This document shows positions 16,063 through 24,795 of a stretch of 64,000 bases of DNA, piece by piece. Under the pieces are notes generated by a model. It had not been told where the DNA came from. It worked only from the letters and a program-made list of their open reading frames with translations, and did no database searches. Location: assembly GCF_027451485.1 (NCBI RefSeq), contig NZ_DAIDJE010000020.1:1-64000 (forward strand), in the 5' to 3' direction. Every line of letters begins with the position of its first letter. The first letter of the stretch is position 1. The stretch comes from Bradyrhizobium sp. (GTDB taxonomy: Bacteria; Pseudomonadota; Alphaproteobacteria; Rhizobiales; Xanthobacteraceae). A program made the position numbers and the translations under genes.

Positions 16063-17622
16063 CTAGCCCCACGTCACAGCATGCCGCGCCAGGATCTCGC
16101 GCACGGCGGCGACAAGATCGCTCTCGTCGGTCTCGGTTTGCGCCTCGGCCTGCTTCTTCAAATATTCGTCACGGTCGCTGGTATCAGTGAGGCCGGCGCC
16201 GAGAATCAGGTCCTTGACCAGAACCTTGCCCTTTGCTTTCTCGTCCGAGCCCTGGATGACGACGCAAGGCGCGTTGCGGCGGTCGGCATATTTGAGCTGG
16301 TTACCCATGTTCTTCGGGTTGCCGAGATAAAGCTCGGCGCGAATGCCGGCGCTGCGCAGTTGCGCGACCATTTTCTGGTAATCGGCGACGCGCTCGCGGT
16401 CGAACACGGTGACGACCACGGGACCGGTCTCGGGGCGTGTGTCGAGCTTGCCGAGCATGGTGAGTGCGGCCTGCAGGCGCGACACGCCGATGGAAAACCC
16501 GGTCGCCGGAACGACCTCGCCGCGGAAACGCGACACGAGGCCATCATATCTTCCGCCGCCGCCGACCGACCCGAAACGCACCGGGCGGCCTTTTTCATCC
16601 TTGGTGTCGAGCAGCAGTTCGACCTCGTAGACCGGCCCCGTGTAGTATTCGAGGCCGCGGACGACGGAGGGATCGATGCGGATGCGATCGTCCCGATAGC
16701 CTGCGGCGGCGACAAGTCTTGCGATGTCGCCCAGTTCTGACAGTCCAACTCCGAAAAGGCTCTTGTCCTCCATTTCAAAGAAGGGCTTGGGCAATTCACC
16801 TTCAATGTGGTTGTGCCAGACGCCACCCGGAAGTTGTTCAAACTTGAACCTGAATTGCAAACTCTTGCGAACCGCCTCGATCTGATCGGCGTCTAGCCCG
16901 GCCCCTTTGGTGAAGTCCCCGCTTTCATCCTTCCTTCCGGACCCGAGCAGCTTTTCGACTTCTACCCACTCAAACTTGTCAGCCTTGTCGATGGCCCTGA
17001 GTACAGTGAGACGCCGGCCGGCATTCTCATCGCCGCTCAGGCCGATGATCTCCATTACGCCATCAAGCACCTTGCGGTTGTTCACCTTCACCACATAGGA
17101 GCCGCGGGGAATGCCGAGCGCCTCCATCGTGTCGGCGGCCATCATGCACATCTCGGCATCGGCCGCGGCGCTGGATTGCCCGCCGGAAGCCGTGCCGATG
17201 GTGTCGGCGTCGAACTGCATGAACTGCCGAAAGCGCCCCGGTCCCGGCTTCTCGTTGCGATAGACATAGCCGAAGCGATAGGAGCGGTAGGGCAGCACGA
17301 GATTTTCCGTGCCGTAGCGCTCGGCGACATAGCGCGCGAGCGGCGCGGTCAGGTCATAGCGCAGCGAAATCCACTGTTCGTCGTCGTCCTGGAACGAGAA
17401 CACGCCCTCATTCGGCCGGTCCTGGTCGGGCAAGAACTTGCCGAGCGCGTCGGTGTATTCGAACGCCGGCGTCTCCACCGGCTCGAAGCCGTAGCGCTCG
17501 TAGACGGCGCGGATTTTTTCCACCATCTGCCGCGTCGCCTTGATCGCGGCGGGACCGCGGTCTTCCAGCCCGCGCGGCAGGCGCGCCTTCAGTTTTTGCG
17601 GCTTTTTCGGTTTGTCGGCCAT
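16063..17622 (-). CDS. hisS: Histidyl-tRNA synthetase
   Basis: A 519-residue class II synthetase charging tRNA-His. Motif 2 region: [24 protein letters not shown] (about 121-144); the His-specific signature is [15 protein letters not shown] (about 321-335), and motif 3 lies in [18 protein letters not shown]. The C-terminal anticodon-binding domain follows ([10 protein letters not shown] onward). The ATG at 17620-17622 fits the [18 protein letters not shown] opening. Residues about 256-320 differ from the rhizobial sequences I remember and the matching DNA is unusually AT-rich, so this inserted region may have a separate history. Confidence 0.95.
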   Translation of the reverse strand: MADKPKKPQKLKARLPRGLEDRGPAAIKATRQMVEKIRAVYERYGFEPVETPAFEYTDALGKFLPDQDRPNEGVFSFQDDDEQWISLRYDLTAPLARYVAERYGTENLVLPYRSYRFGYVYRNEKPGPGRFRQFMQFDADTIGTASGGQSSAAADAEMCMMAADTMEALGIPRGSYVVKVNNRKVLDGVMEIIGLSGDENAGRRLTVLRAIDKADKFEWVEVEKLLGSGRKDESGDFTKGAGLDADQIEAVRKSLQFRFKFEQLPGGVWHNHIEGELPKPFFEMEDKSLFGVGLSELGDIARLVAAAGYRDDRIRIDPSVVRGLEYYTGPVYEVELLLDTKDEKGRPVRFGSVGGGGRYDGLVSRFRGEVVPATGFSIGVSRLQAALTMLGKLDTRPETGPVVVTVFDRERVADYQKMVAQLRSAGIRAELYLGNPKNMGNQLKYADRRNAPCVVIQGSDEKAKGKVLVKDLILGAGLTDTSDRDEYLKKQAEAQTETDESDLVAAVREILARHAVTWG

Positions 17623-17667
17623 GATCCGCGCGTTGGTATCAGCCGAGAGGCGGAGCGGCAACCCGGT

Positions 17668-18111
17668 TCAATGTGGCGGCGGCTCCATCCGCGCGCGCAT
17701 GGCATCGGCGGTCTCTTTCGGCATCGATTTCAGCAGCAGCTTGATAGTCTCTCCGCCGACGATCTTTTCATTCCGCATGAACATCCAGTCCGTGATATCG
17801 GCCTGTTCGAACTCAGCCTGATCGAAGATGTTCTTGCCTGGCAGATTATCCGGGTCGTTGCCGAACCGACCGGAATATTTGCCATCCGGAAGCTTCTCCA
17901 CGTCGGCCATCCAGATTTGCTCAACGTAGCCATCGCCGGCAAAACGAACTTTCAGGCAATGTCCGTACTCTGTCGGCTTTGGCGCATCGTAGGAGGCCCA
18001 GAACGTCGGAAGCGTGTCGCGGGCATGGGCGATCGCGGCGTTCATCTCGGCATCTGCCGCACGAACATTAATCACAGGCGAATCCTCGTCCGTCAGAAAT
18101 CGAGCCACCAT
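17668..18111 (-). CDS. DUF2314 domain-containing protein
   Basis: A 147-residue protein of the YegJ/DUF2314 type. The conserved pattern is present: EMNAAIAHARDTLPTFWASYDAP (about 22-44), CLKVRFAGDGYVEQIWMADVEKLPDGKYSGRFGNDP (about 52-87), then ITDWMFMRNEKIVGGETIKLLL (about 106-127). These domains are of unknown function. The ATG at 18109-18111 is preferred to a TTG seven codons upstream. It lies 45 bp beyond hisS on the same strand, but there is no other sign of co-function. Confidence 0.85.
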   Translation of the reverse strand: MVARFLTDEDSPVINVRAADAEMNAAIAHARDTLPTFWASYDAPKPTEYGHCLKVRFAGDGYVEQIWMADVEKLPDGKYSGRFGNDPDNLPGKNIFDQAEFEQADITDWMFMRNEKIVGGETIKLLLKSMPKETADAMRARMEPPPH

Positions 18112-18181
18112 CCCATCACCCCAAAGTTGCAAGGCTCCGATGTTCGTCGTTCGTCTTGCTGGCCCGGTTCACCGCCGCCCC

Positions 18182-19261
18182 TCACAACACCTTTCTGATC
18201 CAGTTGTGCGGATCGGCCGCACGGCCATACTGGATGTCGACCAGCATCTTGCGCAGGCCCATCGCCACCGGGCCGGCCGCGCCGCCGCTGATGGCAAAAT
18301 CGCCGCTTGCCGAATGCACCTTGCCGATCGGCGAGATCACGGCAGCGGTGCCGCAAGCGAAGGCCTCTTTCAGCCTGCCGCTGGCCGCATCCTTGCGCCA
18401 CTGCTCGATCGTGTAAGGCTCTTCGCGCACCACCGTCCCCGAGTCCCGCAGCAGCGTGATGATGGAATCGCGGGTGATGCCGGGCAAGATGGTGCCGAGC
18501 GGCGGGGTCGAGAGCGAACCATCCTCGAACACGAAGAAGATGTTCATGCCGCCGAGTTCCTCGACGTAGCGGCGTTCGACCGCATCGAGGAAAACCACCT
18601 GATCGCAGCCATGCTCGATCGCCTCGGCCTGGGCGCGCAGGCTTGCGGCATAATTGCCGCCGCATTTGACCGCACCGGTGCCGCCGATCGCCGCGCGCGT
18701 ATAGTTTTCCGACACCCAGATCGACACCGGCGCCGGTCCACCCTTGAAGTAGGAGCCGACCGGAGAAGCGATCACCGAGAAGATGTATTCGGCGGACGGC
18801 TTGACGCCGAGGAAGACCTCGTTCGCGATCATGAAGGGCCGCAAGTAAAGACTGCCCTCGCCGCCCGGGATCCAGGCGCGGTCGATGCGCACGACTTGTT
18901 CGACGGCTTCAATGAAGACATCCTCGGGCAGCGGCGCCATGGCCATCCGCTCGGCCGAACTGCGGAACCGTTTCGCATTGGCATCGGGGCGAAACAGGTT
19001 CACGCCGCCATCGTCGCGCTTGTAGGCCTTGAGGCCTTCGAAGATCTCCTGCGCGTAATGCAGGACAGCGCCGGCCGGATCGAGCGGGAAGTGCGCCCGC
19101 GATTCAACGCGCGCCCCATGCCAGCCTTCGCCCTGGCGATAGCGGACGATCGCCATGTGATCGCTGAACACCCGGCCGAAGCCGGGATTTTCGAGCTTTG
19201 CCGCGCGTTCCTTTTCCGGGGTCGGATTGGCCGAGGGGTGGATTTCGAATTTCAAACTCAT
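18182..19261 (-). CDS. ilvE: Branched-chain amino acid aminotransferase
   Basis: A 359-residue fold-type IV PLP enzyme making Leu, Ile and Val from their keto acids. Signature parts are ILHYAQEIFEGLKAYK (about 64-80), YLRPFMIANEVFLGVKPS (about 139-157), and the PLP lysine in VKCGGNYAASLRAQAEA (about 198-214), followed by GMNIFFVFEDGSLSTPPL. Its length matches the eukaryote-like/type II IlvE group common in rhizobia. The preceding gap (19262-19578) separates it from the divergent MarR gene. Confidence 0.95.
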   Translation of the reverse strand: MSLKFEIHPSANPTPEKERAAKLENPGFGRVFSDHMAIVRYRQGEGWHGARVESRAHFPLDPAGAVLHYAQEIFEGLKAYKRDDGGVNLFRPDANAKRFRSSAERMAMAPLPEDVFIEAVEQVVRIDRAWIPGGEGSLYLRPFMIANEVFLGVKPSAEYIFSVIASPVGSYFKGGPAPVSIWVSENYTRAAIGGTGAVKCGGNYAASLRAQAEAIEHGCDQVVFLDAVERRYVEELGGMNIFFVFEDGSLSTPPLGTILPGITRDSIITLLRDSGTVVREEPYTIEQWRKDAASGRLKEAFACGTAAVISPIGKVHSASGDFAISGGAAGPVAMGLRKMLVDIQYGRAADPHNWIRKVL

Positions 19262-19578
19262 CTTTGTTTTCCGCCCTTGTTACCCGTCGCCGCCGCGATT
19301 CTGACGCCGGCCCTCGTCTTTTCGGGATGCCGGCCCGCATGGATCCCGGCTCATCGCCGGTCGTCCCGCCAGCACACCCTAGAGGACATGCTTTTGTGGA
19401 GGGCTGAAGTCCAGTATGGTCACCGAGATGCCGCTCCACAATCGAACGGTCAACCTATTCGTGAGCCTGCCGTCAGATGATTGGCGTCACAGGCCGGCAG
19501 CCCGGCGAAGCGCGCGAAACGATCTAATATTTCGCGTTAGCCGCTCGTTTTGTAACTTTGAACCTTATATATGTCAAT
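19262..19578. other. Divergent promoter gap, 317 bp
   Basis: No gene recognised. The left part holds REP-like GC dyads (around 19310-19370, with CCGGCTCATCGCCGG). The right end, 19510-19578, is AT-rich and contains TAATATTTCGCGTTA and TTGAACCTTATATATG just before the MarR start; these are the likely promoter and autoregulatory operator zone. Confidence 0.4.
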
Positions 19579-20145
19579 ATGGCTGACGTAATTTTATCGA
19601 GCCCGTCAACAACGGCCGCCTCACGGCCAGGCGAGGGGCGTGCGGCGAACGTGCCCTCCTCGGGGCTGCGCTGGGACATCATCGAGCTGTTGTTTTTCGC
19701 CTATCGCGACTTCGTCGGCGATGCGGATCAAGAATTGGAAGCGTTCGGCTTCGGTCGCGCGCACCATCGTGTCCTGCATTTCGTTCACCGCTACCCCGGC
19801 CTGAAAGTCGCCGACCTGCTCGACGTGCTGCGGATCACCAAACAGTCGCTCGGGCGCGTCCTGAAACAACTGCTCGACGAGGGATACATCGTTCAGAAGG
19901 CGGGCAGCAATGATCGCCGACAGCGCCTTCTTTTCGCCACCCCCAAGGGAGAGGCGCTGGTCGGCAAGCTCGCAACGCTGCAAACCGAGCGGCTCAACCG
20001 CGCGCTGCGCGGCATCGACCCGGCGGGACTGGAGACCATCCGGCAATTCCTGCGCGCAATGATCGACCGCGACGATCCGGACAAGGTGCTGGAAGCCATT
20101 TTCGGGCTGGCGCCTTCGGGCCCGAAGCATAAGGAACAGACGTGA
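19579..20145 (+). CDS. MarR-family transcriptional regulator
   Basis: A 188-residue winged-helix regulator. The DNA-binding part runs HHRVLHFVHRYPGLKVADLLDVLRITKQSLGRVLKQLLDEGYI (about 58-100), with the wing AGSNDRRQRLLFATPKGEALV (about 104-124), which has the D-x-R of MarR wings. The N-terminal 30 residues are low complexity. It overlaps the response-regulator start by 4 bp (GTGA), so the regulator, the response regulator and the histidine kinase form one unit. An ATG at 19558 would add seven residues; ATG 19579 follows the AT-rich promoter better. Confidence 0.88.
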   Translation: MADVILSSPSTTAASRPGEGRAANVPSSGLRWDIIELLFFAYRDFVGDADQELEAFGFGRAHHRVLHFVHRYPGLKVADLLDVLRITKQSLGRVLKQLLDEGYIVQKAGSNDRRQRLLFATPKGEALVGKLATLQTERLNRALRGIDPAGLETIRQFLRAMIDRDDPDKVLEAIFGLAPSGPKHKEQT

Positions 20146-20864
20146 TCGAGGCCGCTGTCATCGCGCGAAAGCCTGTGAAGCCGGCCGACGACGCGCCGCA
20201 TCTTCTGCTCGTCGACGACGACCGCCGCATCCGCGATCTGTTGTCGCGCTTTCTGTGCAGCGAAGGTTATCGCGTCACCACGGCGATGAGCGCCAGGGAT
20301 GCGCGCGCCAAGCTCACCGGACTGCATTTCGATCTCCTGATCCTCGATGTGATGATGCCGGGCGAAACCGGCTTTGACCTGGCGCGATTCATCCGGAGTT
20401 CGTCTTCGGTGCCGATCATCATGCTGACGGCGCGCCACGAGGCGGAAAGCCGGATCGAGGGTTTGCAACTCGGCGCCGACGACTACGTTGCCAAGCCGTT
20501 TGAACCGCGCGAACTCTCGCTTCGGATCGGCAACATCCTCAAGCGCACAGCGCCGCCTCCGGTCGAGACGCTGGAGCAGATCGCGTTTGGGCCTTATGTC
20601 TACCACCTCGAGCGCGGCGAGTTGCGGCAGGGCGAGGAAGTCATCCGCCTCACCGACCGCGAACGCGACATGCTTCGCGTTCTGGCGCTGGCGCGCGGCG
20701 AAACGGTGCCCCGCGGCGCGCTGACCGGGGACGGCAGCGTGAACGAACGCGCGGTCGACGTGCAGATCAACCGCCTGCGCCGCAAGATCGAGCGCGACCC
20801 GGCCAATCCGCTGTTCCTCCAGGCCGTGCGCGGCATCGGCTATCGACTGGTCGCGTCGCCTTGA
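20142..20864 (+). CDS. OmpR-family response regulator
   Basis: A 240-residue two-component regulator. The receiver domain covers about 18-135: acidic pocket LLLVDDDRRIRDLL, phospho-acceptor Asp in LLILDVMMPGETGFDL, Thr in IIMLTARHE and Lys in YVAKPFEPREL. The C-terminal winged helix (about 148-238) ends with VNERAVDVQINRLRRKIERDP and the GIGYRLV signature. It starts at GTG 20142 inside the MarR stop and is followed 40 bp later by its presumed partner kinase. Confidence 0.93.
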   Translation: MIEAAVIARKPVKPADDAPHLLLVDDDRRIRDLLSRFLCSEGYRVTTAMSARDARAKLTGLHFDLLILDVMMPGETGFDLARFIRSSSSVPIIMLTARHEAESRIEGLQLGADDYVAKPFEPRELSLRIGNILKRTAPPPVETLEQIAFGPYVYHLERGELRQGEEVIRLTDRERDMLRVLALARGETVPRGALTGDGSVNERAVDVQINRLRRKIERDPANPLFLQAVRGIGYRLVASP

Positions 20865-20898
20865 TCCGGTCGCCGATAAGCAGACCAGAGAGACGAAC

Positions 20899-20970
20899 GG
20901 AGCTTTGGATTTGACGTTCGCTTCAGAAAACCGCAGCAAGTGGCGAGCGAACATCAAATCCGCCCCACTC
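20899..20970. repeat. Single-hairpin variant A element at a gene start
   Basis: The arms GGATTTGACGTTCGCT (20907-20922) and AGCGAACATCAAATCC (20946-20961) pair at 15 of 16 positions and match the first hairpin of the variant A repeats (GGATTTGACATTCGCT). The element fills the gap between the response-regulator stop and the histidine kinase and contains the only start codon (TTG 20905) that opens the kinase frame at full length. Confidence 0.8.
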
Positions 20971-22347
20971 GACACCGGCCTTACCTTCATCCGCACCGCT
21001 GCCGGACGGGTCTCCGCGGCCAACGGCTGGATGGGCAATGCGTTCAAGAGCTGGATGCCGACCGGGCTCTACGCCCGTGCGCTGCTGATCATGATCGTGC
21101 CGATGGTGGTGCTGCAATCCGTGGTCGCCTTCGTGTTCATGGAGCGGTACTGGAACACGGTGACGCGCCATCTGTCGGCAGCGGTAGTGTCGGACATTGC
21201 TGCCCTGATCGACGTGTACAAAGGCTACCCGCAGGACAAGGACCATGCGCTGCTCCGCCGCATCGCCCAGCAGCGGCTGGGGCTGGTGGTGGATTTCCTG
21301 CCGCCCGGCGACATGCCCCCGCCGGGACCGAAGCCATTCTTTTCGCTGCTCGACCAGACGCTGTCGGTGCAGCTTTCCCGTCAAATCGCCAAACCGTTCT
21401 GGATCGACACCGTCGGCCGCTCCAACCTGGTCGAAGTCCGTATTCAACTCGATGATGCCATCATGCGCGTCTTCGCGCAGCGCAGTTCGGCCTACGCCTC
21501 AAACTCGGAAATCTTCCTGTTCTGGATGGTCGGCACGTCCTCGATCCTGCTGGTCGTCGCGGTCCTGTTCCTGCGCAATCAGGTCAGGCCGATCCTGCGG
21601 CTGGCGGATGCCGCGGAGAGTTTCGGCAAGGGACGCGAGGCGCCGAACTTCCGGCCGCGCGGGGCGCGCGAAGTGCGCCGCGCCGCGCATGCCTTCATCG
21701 AAATGAAATCGCGCATCGAACGCTCGATCGAGCAACGCACCGCGATGCTGGCCGGCGTGTCGCACGATCTACGCACCATCCTGACCCGCTTCAAACTCGA
21801 GCTCGCCCTGATCGGCGACGGCCCCGAGGTCGACGCCATGCGCAAGGACGTCGATGAAATGTCGGGAATGCTCGAGGACTATCTGGCGTTCGCGCGCGGC
21901 GACAGCGGCGAGGTGGCTCAACCGACCGACATGGCGCTAGCGCTGGAAGAACTGCGCAGCGATGCCGAACGCCACGGCCATACCGCAAACGTGGCCTTCA
22001 ACGGCCTTCCCGTAGTGACCGTGAAGCCGGCCGCCTTCAAGCGTTGCCTGGCTAATCTGGTGTCGAACGCGGCGCGGCACGCCAACACGATCTCCATTAC
22101 CGGTCAGCGCGATCATCGCTATCTGACCGTGACGGTCGACGACGACGGCCCGGGCATTCCGCTCGCCATGCGTGAGGAAGTCTTCAAGCCTTTCCTCAGG
22201 CTCGACGATGCCCGCAACCAGGACGAAGGCGGAACAGGACTCGGGCTGGCGATCGCCCGCGACATCGCCCGCTCCCACGGCGGCGATATCACCCTCGGCG
22301 ACAGTCCGATGGGCGGCCTGCGGGCAACGGTGCGAATCCCGGTTTAA
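20905..22347 (+). CDS. EnvZ-like sensor histidine kinase
   Basis: A membrane kinase of up to 480 residues. Two transmembrane segments (LLIMIVPMVVLQSVVAFVF, about 56-74, and FLFWMVGTSSILLVVAVLFL, about 203-222) flank a periplasmic sensor domain; then come a HAMP linker (RPILRLADAAESFGKG), the phospho-acceptor GVSHDLRTILTRFKLELAL (His about 287), N box LANLVSNAARHA and G boxes VDDDGPGIP and GTGLGLAIARDI. The opening TTG and first 22 codons come from a palindromic repeat; a conservative alternative is ATG 21031 (MGNAFKSWMPTG). The cognate regulator lies immediately upstream. The signal sensed is unknown. Confidence 0.9.
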   Translation: MDLTFASENRSKWRANIKSAPLDTGLTFIRTAAGRVSAANGWMGNAFKSWMPTGLYARALLIMIVPMVVLQSVVAFVFMERYWNTVTRHLSAAVVSDIAALIDVYKGYPQDKDHALLRRIAQQRLGLVVDFLPPGDMPPPGPKPFFSLLDQTLSVQLSRQIAKPFWIDTVGRSNLVEVRIQLDDAIMRVFAQRSSAYASNSEIFLFWMVGTSSILLVVAVLFLRNQVRPILRLADAAESFGKGREAPNFRPRGAREVRRAAHAFIEMKSRIERSIEQRTAMLAGVSHDLRTILTRFKLELALIGDGPEVDAMRKDVDEMSGMLEDYLAFARGDSGEVAQPTDMALALEELRSDAERHGHTANVAFNGLPVVTVKPAAFKRCLANLVSNAARHANTISITGQRDHRYLTVTVDDDGPGIPLAMREEVFKPFLRLDDARNQDEGGTGLGLAIARDIARSHGGDITLGDSPMGGLRATVRIPV

Positions 22348-22353
22348 TCAGTG

Positions 22354-22899
22354 CTATTGCTTGGCAGCGGGCAAGAGGCCGCGCAGTTTCGATGCGTCCT
22401 TGACGTTGAGCTTGAAACCGCCGCCGGGCATGATGATGTCGCCGGGCTTCTGGTCCGGCTTGCAGGCCCCTAACCATTTCGCCTCCATTCTGATCACGGT
22501 GTCGTGCGGCGCCGATTTGGCTCCGAGATCACTGTGCGAGGTGGTCGTGACCGTGTAGGCGGAATTGAAGTCGCCGGTGATCTCGGAATGGGAAGAGACC
22601 GAGATGCCGCCGACGCTGCAAACGGAATCGGTGATGTAGCCGGTCGCCGTCTTCTGGACGTCCTGCTTGGAGCAGATCTGGTTCGCCATCGGCGAAACCA
22701 TGTTGTGCATTTCCTTGTCGACGGTCTCGTCGGTGCAGTGCTGCATCGCCAGCTCCGGCATCGGCGAGCCGGTCCTGATCATCTTCATTTCCCACAAGCC
22801 GGCCTTGCGGATCGGCAGATCGTCGGCGCGCACCACATTCGCCGGCATGGCCAGCAGCAGACAAAGGCCCAGCACCCAGGCAGCAAGTTCACGCGTCAT
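22354..22899 (-). CDS. DUF3617 family secreted protein
   Basis: A 181-residue periplasmic protein. Residues 1-25 are a signal peptide (VLGLCLLLAMPANVVRA). The mature part shows the DUF3617 pattern: RKAGLWEMKM (about 31-40), then a Cys-containing CTDETVDKEM, CSKQDVQ and a beta-rich middle (ITGDFNSAYTVTTTSHSDL), ending in WLGACKPDQKPGDIIMPGG. Four conserved Cys suggest two disulfides. It is convergent with the histidine kinase, only 6 bp apart. Function unknown. Confidence 0.85.
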   Translation of the reverse strand: MTRELAAWVLGLCLLLAMPANVVRADDLPIRKAGLWEMKMIRTGSPMPELAMQHCTDETVDKEMHNMVSPMANQICSKQDVQKTATGYITDSVCSVGGISVSSHSEITGDFNSAYTVTTTSHSDLGAKSAPHDTVIRMEAKWLGACKPDQKPGDIIMPGGGFKLNVKDASKLRGLLPAAKQ

Positions 22900-22952
22900 C
22901 GGTCATGCTCCGCGTCGACGAAGATGAGAGACGCAATGCCTGCGTCGAAATC

Positions 22953-23243
22953 TCAATAGAGCGTGCGCAACGGCCGCTGATTGGCACCATACGGCACCCA
23001 GCGGCAGGCGAAGGAAACATAGCCGCCATATTGGGCGTCAACCGCAAGAAACTTCGCCACCTTGCCATAGGAGGCACAGTGGTTGACCGCGAGCTGACGG
23101 CCATCGACGCGCTGCGCCAGCTCATAAGCGATGATACCGCCGGTGTCGTTGCCCTTGAATGGCGGTACCCAATCGGCCCACGCCGGTGCCCACGACAGCA
23201 TGGCGGTTGCGCCAACGAGAACAGCGGCTTTGATGATTCGCAT
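22953..23243 (-). CDS. Small secreted hypothetical protein
   Basis: A 96-residue exported protein. Signal peptide MRIIKAAVLVGATAMLSWAPAWA is cleaved before DWVPPFKGNDTGG. The mature 73 residues contain CASYGKVAKFLAVDAQYGGYVSFACRW (about 57-83), with two Cys likely forming a disulfide around beta strands. It resembles small periplasmic orphans of Bradyrhizobium; I know of no function. It lies 53 bp upstream of the DUF3617 gene on the same strand and could be co-transcribed with it. Confidence 0.7.
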   Translation of the reverse strand: MRIIKAAVLVGATAMLSWAPAWADWVPPFKGNDTGGIIAYELAQRVDGRQLAVNHCASYGKVAKFLAVDAQYGGYVSFACRWVPYGANQRPLRTLY

Positions 23244-23410
23244 CGCTCACTCCGTTTATCCTGGATGATACCTTAAAGCGCATCCACAGCCGTGAAAAGC
23301 GCGCGACTCCGCCGGAATCCGACTTATTGGCAGGTGTTGCCGCCCTGCACTTGACCTTGGGCAACCTTCGCGGCACGATTCATTCTGCTGAATGATCGGG
23401 TGGGCCGAAG

Positions 23411-23881
23411 ATGCGTGACCTTCTTTCATATGCCAGAAAAGCCAGCCTTGGCGCCGCGCTCGGGACCGTGTTCGGCCTGCTGGCGTTCGGCCAGGCCGCC
23501 GAGGCGGCCAATCCGCTCGAAATGAACTTCTGGCTCTCCGGCCCGAAATATGAAGGGCGGCTCAAGACCTGCGAGGCCGCGCTTGGGACCATCTCATCGC
23601 AGTTCCAGGAAAAAGAGAGCATCTACTGGAATTCCGGGTTGACGATCACGGGTTACGGCAAAATCCATGAGACCGCCTTCCGCCCTTGGCAGTCCGACAA
23701 CATCCCGCGCCGCTATTGCAGCGGCGATGTCATGCTGAGTGATGGCCACGTTCACGCCGTGCACTTCTCGATCATCGAGGACGGCGGCTTTGCCGGCTAC
23801 GATCAGGGTGTCGAGTGGTGCGTGACCGGTCTGGACCGCAACTGGGCCTATAATCCTTCCTGCGTGGGTGCCCGGCCCTGA
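23411..23881 (+). CDS. Secreted hypothetical protein
   Basis: A 156-residue exported protein. The signal peptide ends at about residue 33 (GTVFGLLAFGQAAEAA). The mature region begins NPLEMNFWLSGPKYEGRLKTCEAALGTISSQFQEKE, followed by GYGKIHETAFRPWQSDNIPRRYCSGDVMLSDGHVHAVHFSI and an end with VEWCVTGLDRNWAYNPSC. Four Cys are spaced for two disulfides. I recognise it as a recurring Bradyrhizobium orphan without known role. A hairpin terminator overlaps its stop codon. Confidence 0.75.
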   Translation: MRDLLSYARKASLGAALGTVFGLLAFGQAAEAANPLEMNFWLSGPKYEGRLKTCEAALGTISSQFQEKESIYWNSGLTITGYGKIHETAFRPWQSDNIPRRYCSGDVMLSDGHVHAVHFSIIEDGGFAGYDQGVEWCVTGLDRNWAYNPSCVGARP

Positions 23882-23897
23882 TTTCAGGGCATTTTTG
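23875..23897 (+). terminator. Intrinsic terminator overlapping a stop codon
   Basis: The stem GCCCTG-ATTT-CAGGGC (23875-23890) is followed by ATTTTTG. The left arm includes the TGA of the upstream secreted-protein gene (23879-23881), so the transcript would end within a few bases of the last codon. Confidence 0.75.
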
Positions 23898-24012
23898 CCC
23901 CGCAGATTGAGCCGCATCTAGCAACTGCCATTCGCGCAGCGCTCACTTTGTTCTTGAAATGTTCCGCCCTCATGCTACGGTTTCGCCTGGGATCGTAGAG
24001 TGGAGGCTTCCC

Positions 24013-24723
24013 ATGGTTTGGTCTGGTCTTGGTCCGAGGGCGCGGATTCGCACCGGCATCGGCTATCTTATTGTCGCGGCGGCGATCGGCCTTGCGGCCA
24101 CAACGGCCGCCCTCGCGCAGGACAAGCGGCAAAACACCCCGGGCGAGTTCGATTATTACGTGCTGTCGCTGTCTTGGTCGCCCTCCTTCTGCGAGGACGC
24201 GGCCGAACGCGGCAACAGCGGGCGCTCACAAGCCCAGTGCGGCGGCGGCAGACCCTTTTCCTTCGTGGTCCACGGCCTCTGGCCGCAATATGAGCATGGC
24301 TTTCCTGAATATTGCGATCGCGATGCCTGGCTCGACCGCAACATCATGACCTCGATGCTGGACCTGATGCCGGCGCCGGGCTTGATCTTCAACGAATGGA
24401 AAAAGCACGGCACCTGCTCGGGGCTCGGCCCTCGCGGGTATTTCGAGACGGTTCGGAAAGCGCGCGCGGCGATCAAGATCCCGCCGGAGTTCATCGACCT
24501 TGCCGATCCGAAAACCGTCTCGCCGGCCGATGTCGAGGGCGCCTTCATCAAGGTCAATCCCGGGCTCGCGGCCAACGCGATCGCCGTGACGTGCAACCGC
24601 TCGCGCCTCAGTGAAGTGCGAATCTGCATGAGCAAGGATTTGCAGTTCCGCGGCTGCGACGAGATCGATCGCCGCGCCTGCAAGCGCGACGAGGTGACGA
24701 TGCCGCCGGTCAGGGGCGGCTAA
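24013..24723 (+). CDS. Ribonuclease T2 family protein
   Basis: A 236-residue exported endoribonuclease. Residues 1-36 form a signal peptide (YLIVAAAIGLAATTAALAQ). Both catalytic blocks of RNase T2 are intact: CAS1, FVVHGLWPQ (about 78-86), and CAS2, FNEWKKHGTCSG (about 126-137), supplying the His-Glu/Lys-His set. Such enzymes cut single-stranded RNA in the periplasm via a cyclic phosphate. The ATG at 24013 has TGGAGG 6 bp upstream; an earlier in-frame ATG at 23959 would spoil the signal peptide. It is monocistronic. Confidence 0.93.
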   Translation: MVWSGLGPRARIRTGIGYLIVAAAIGLAATTAALAQDKRQNTPGEFDYYVLSLSWSPSFCEDAAERGNSGRSQAQCGGGRPFSFVVHGLWPQYEHGFPEYCDRDAWLDRNIMTSMLDLMPAPGLIFNEWKKHGTCSGLGPRGYFETVRKARAAIKIPPEFIDLADPKTVSPADVEGAFIKVNPGLAANAIAVTCNRSRLSEVRICMSKDLQFRGCDEIDRRACKRDEVTMPPVRGG

Positions 24724-24742
24724 AGCGCGAACGACGATGAGG

Positions 24743-24779
24743 CGTCATTGCGGTGCGCTTCGCGTCGCCCGCAATGACG
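24743..24779. repeat. CGTCATTGC-type palindromic repeat
   Basis: The arms CGTCATTGCGG and CCGCAATGACG pair perfectly around a loop made of GTGCGCTTCGCGTCG. Repeats with CGTCATTGCGAG...GCAATGACG ends and a GCGCTTCGCG-like centre are abundant in alphaproteobacterial intergenic DNA. It lies between the RNase T2 and rlmJ genes and ends 16 bp before rlmJ. Confidence 0.7.
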
Positions 24780-24795
24780 TGGTAATCCCTCGGCC

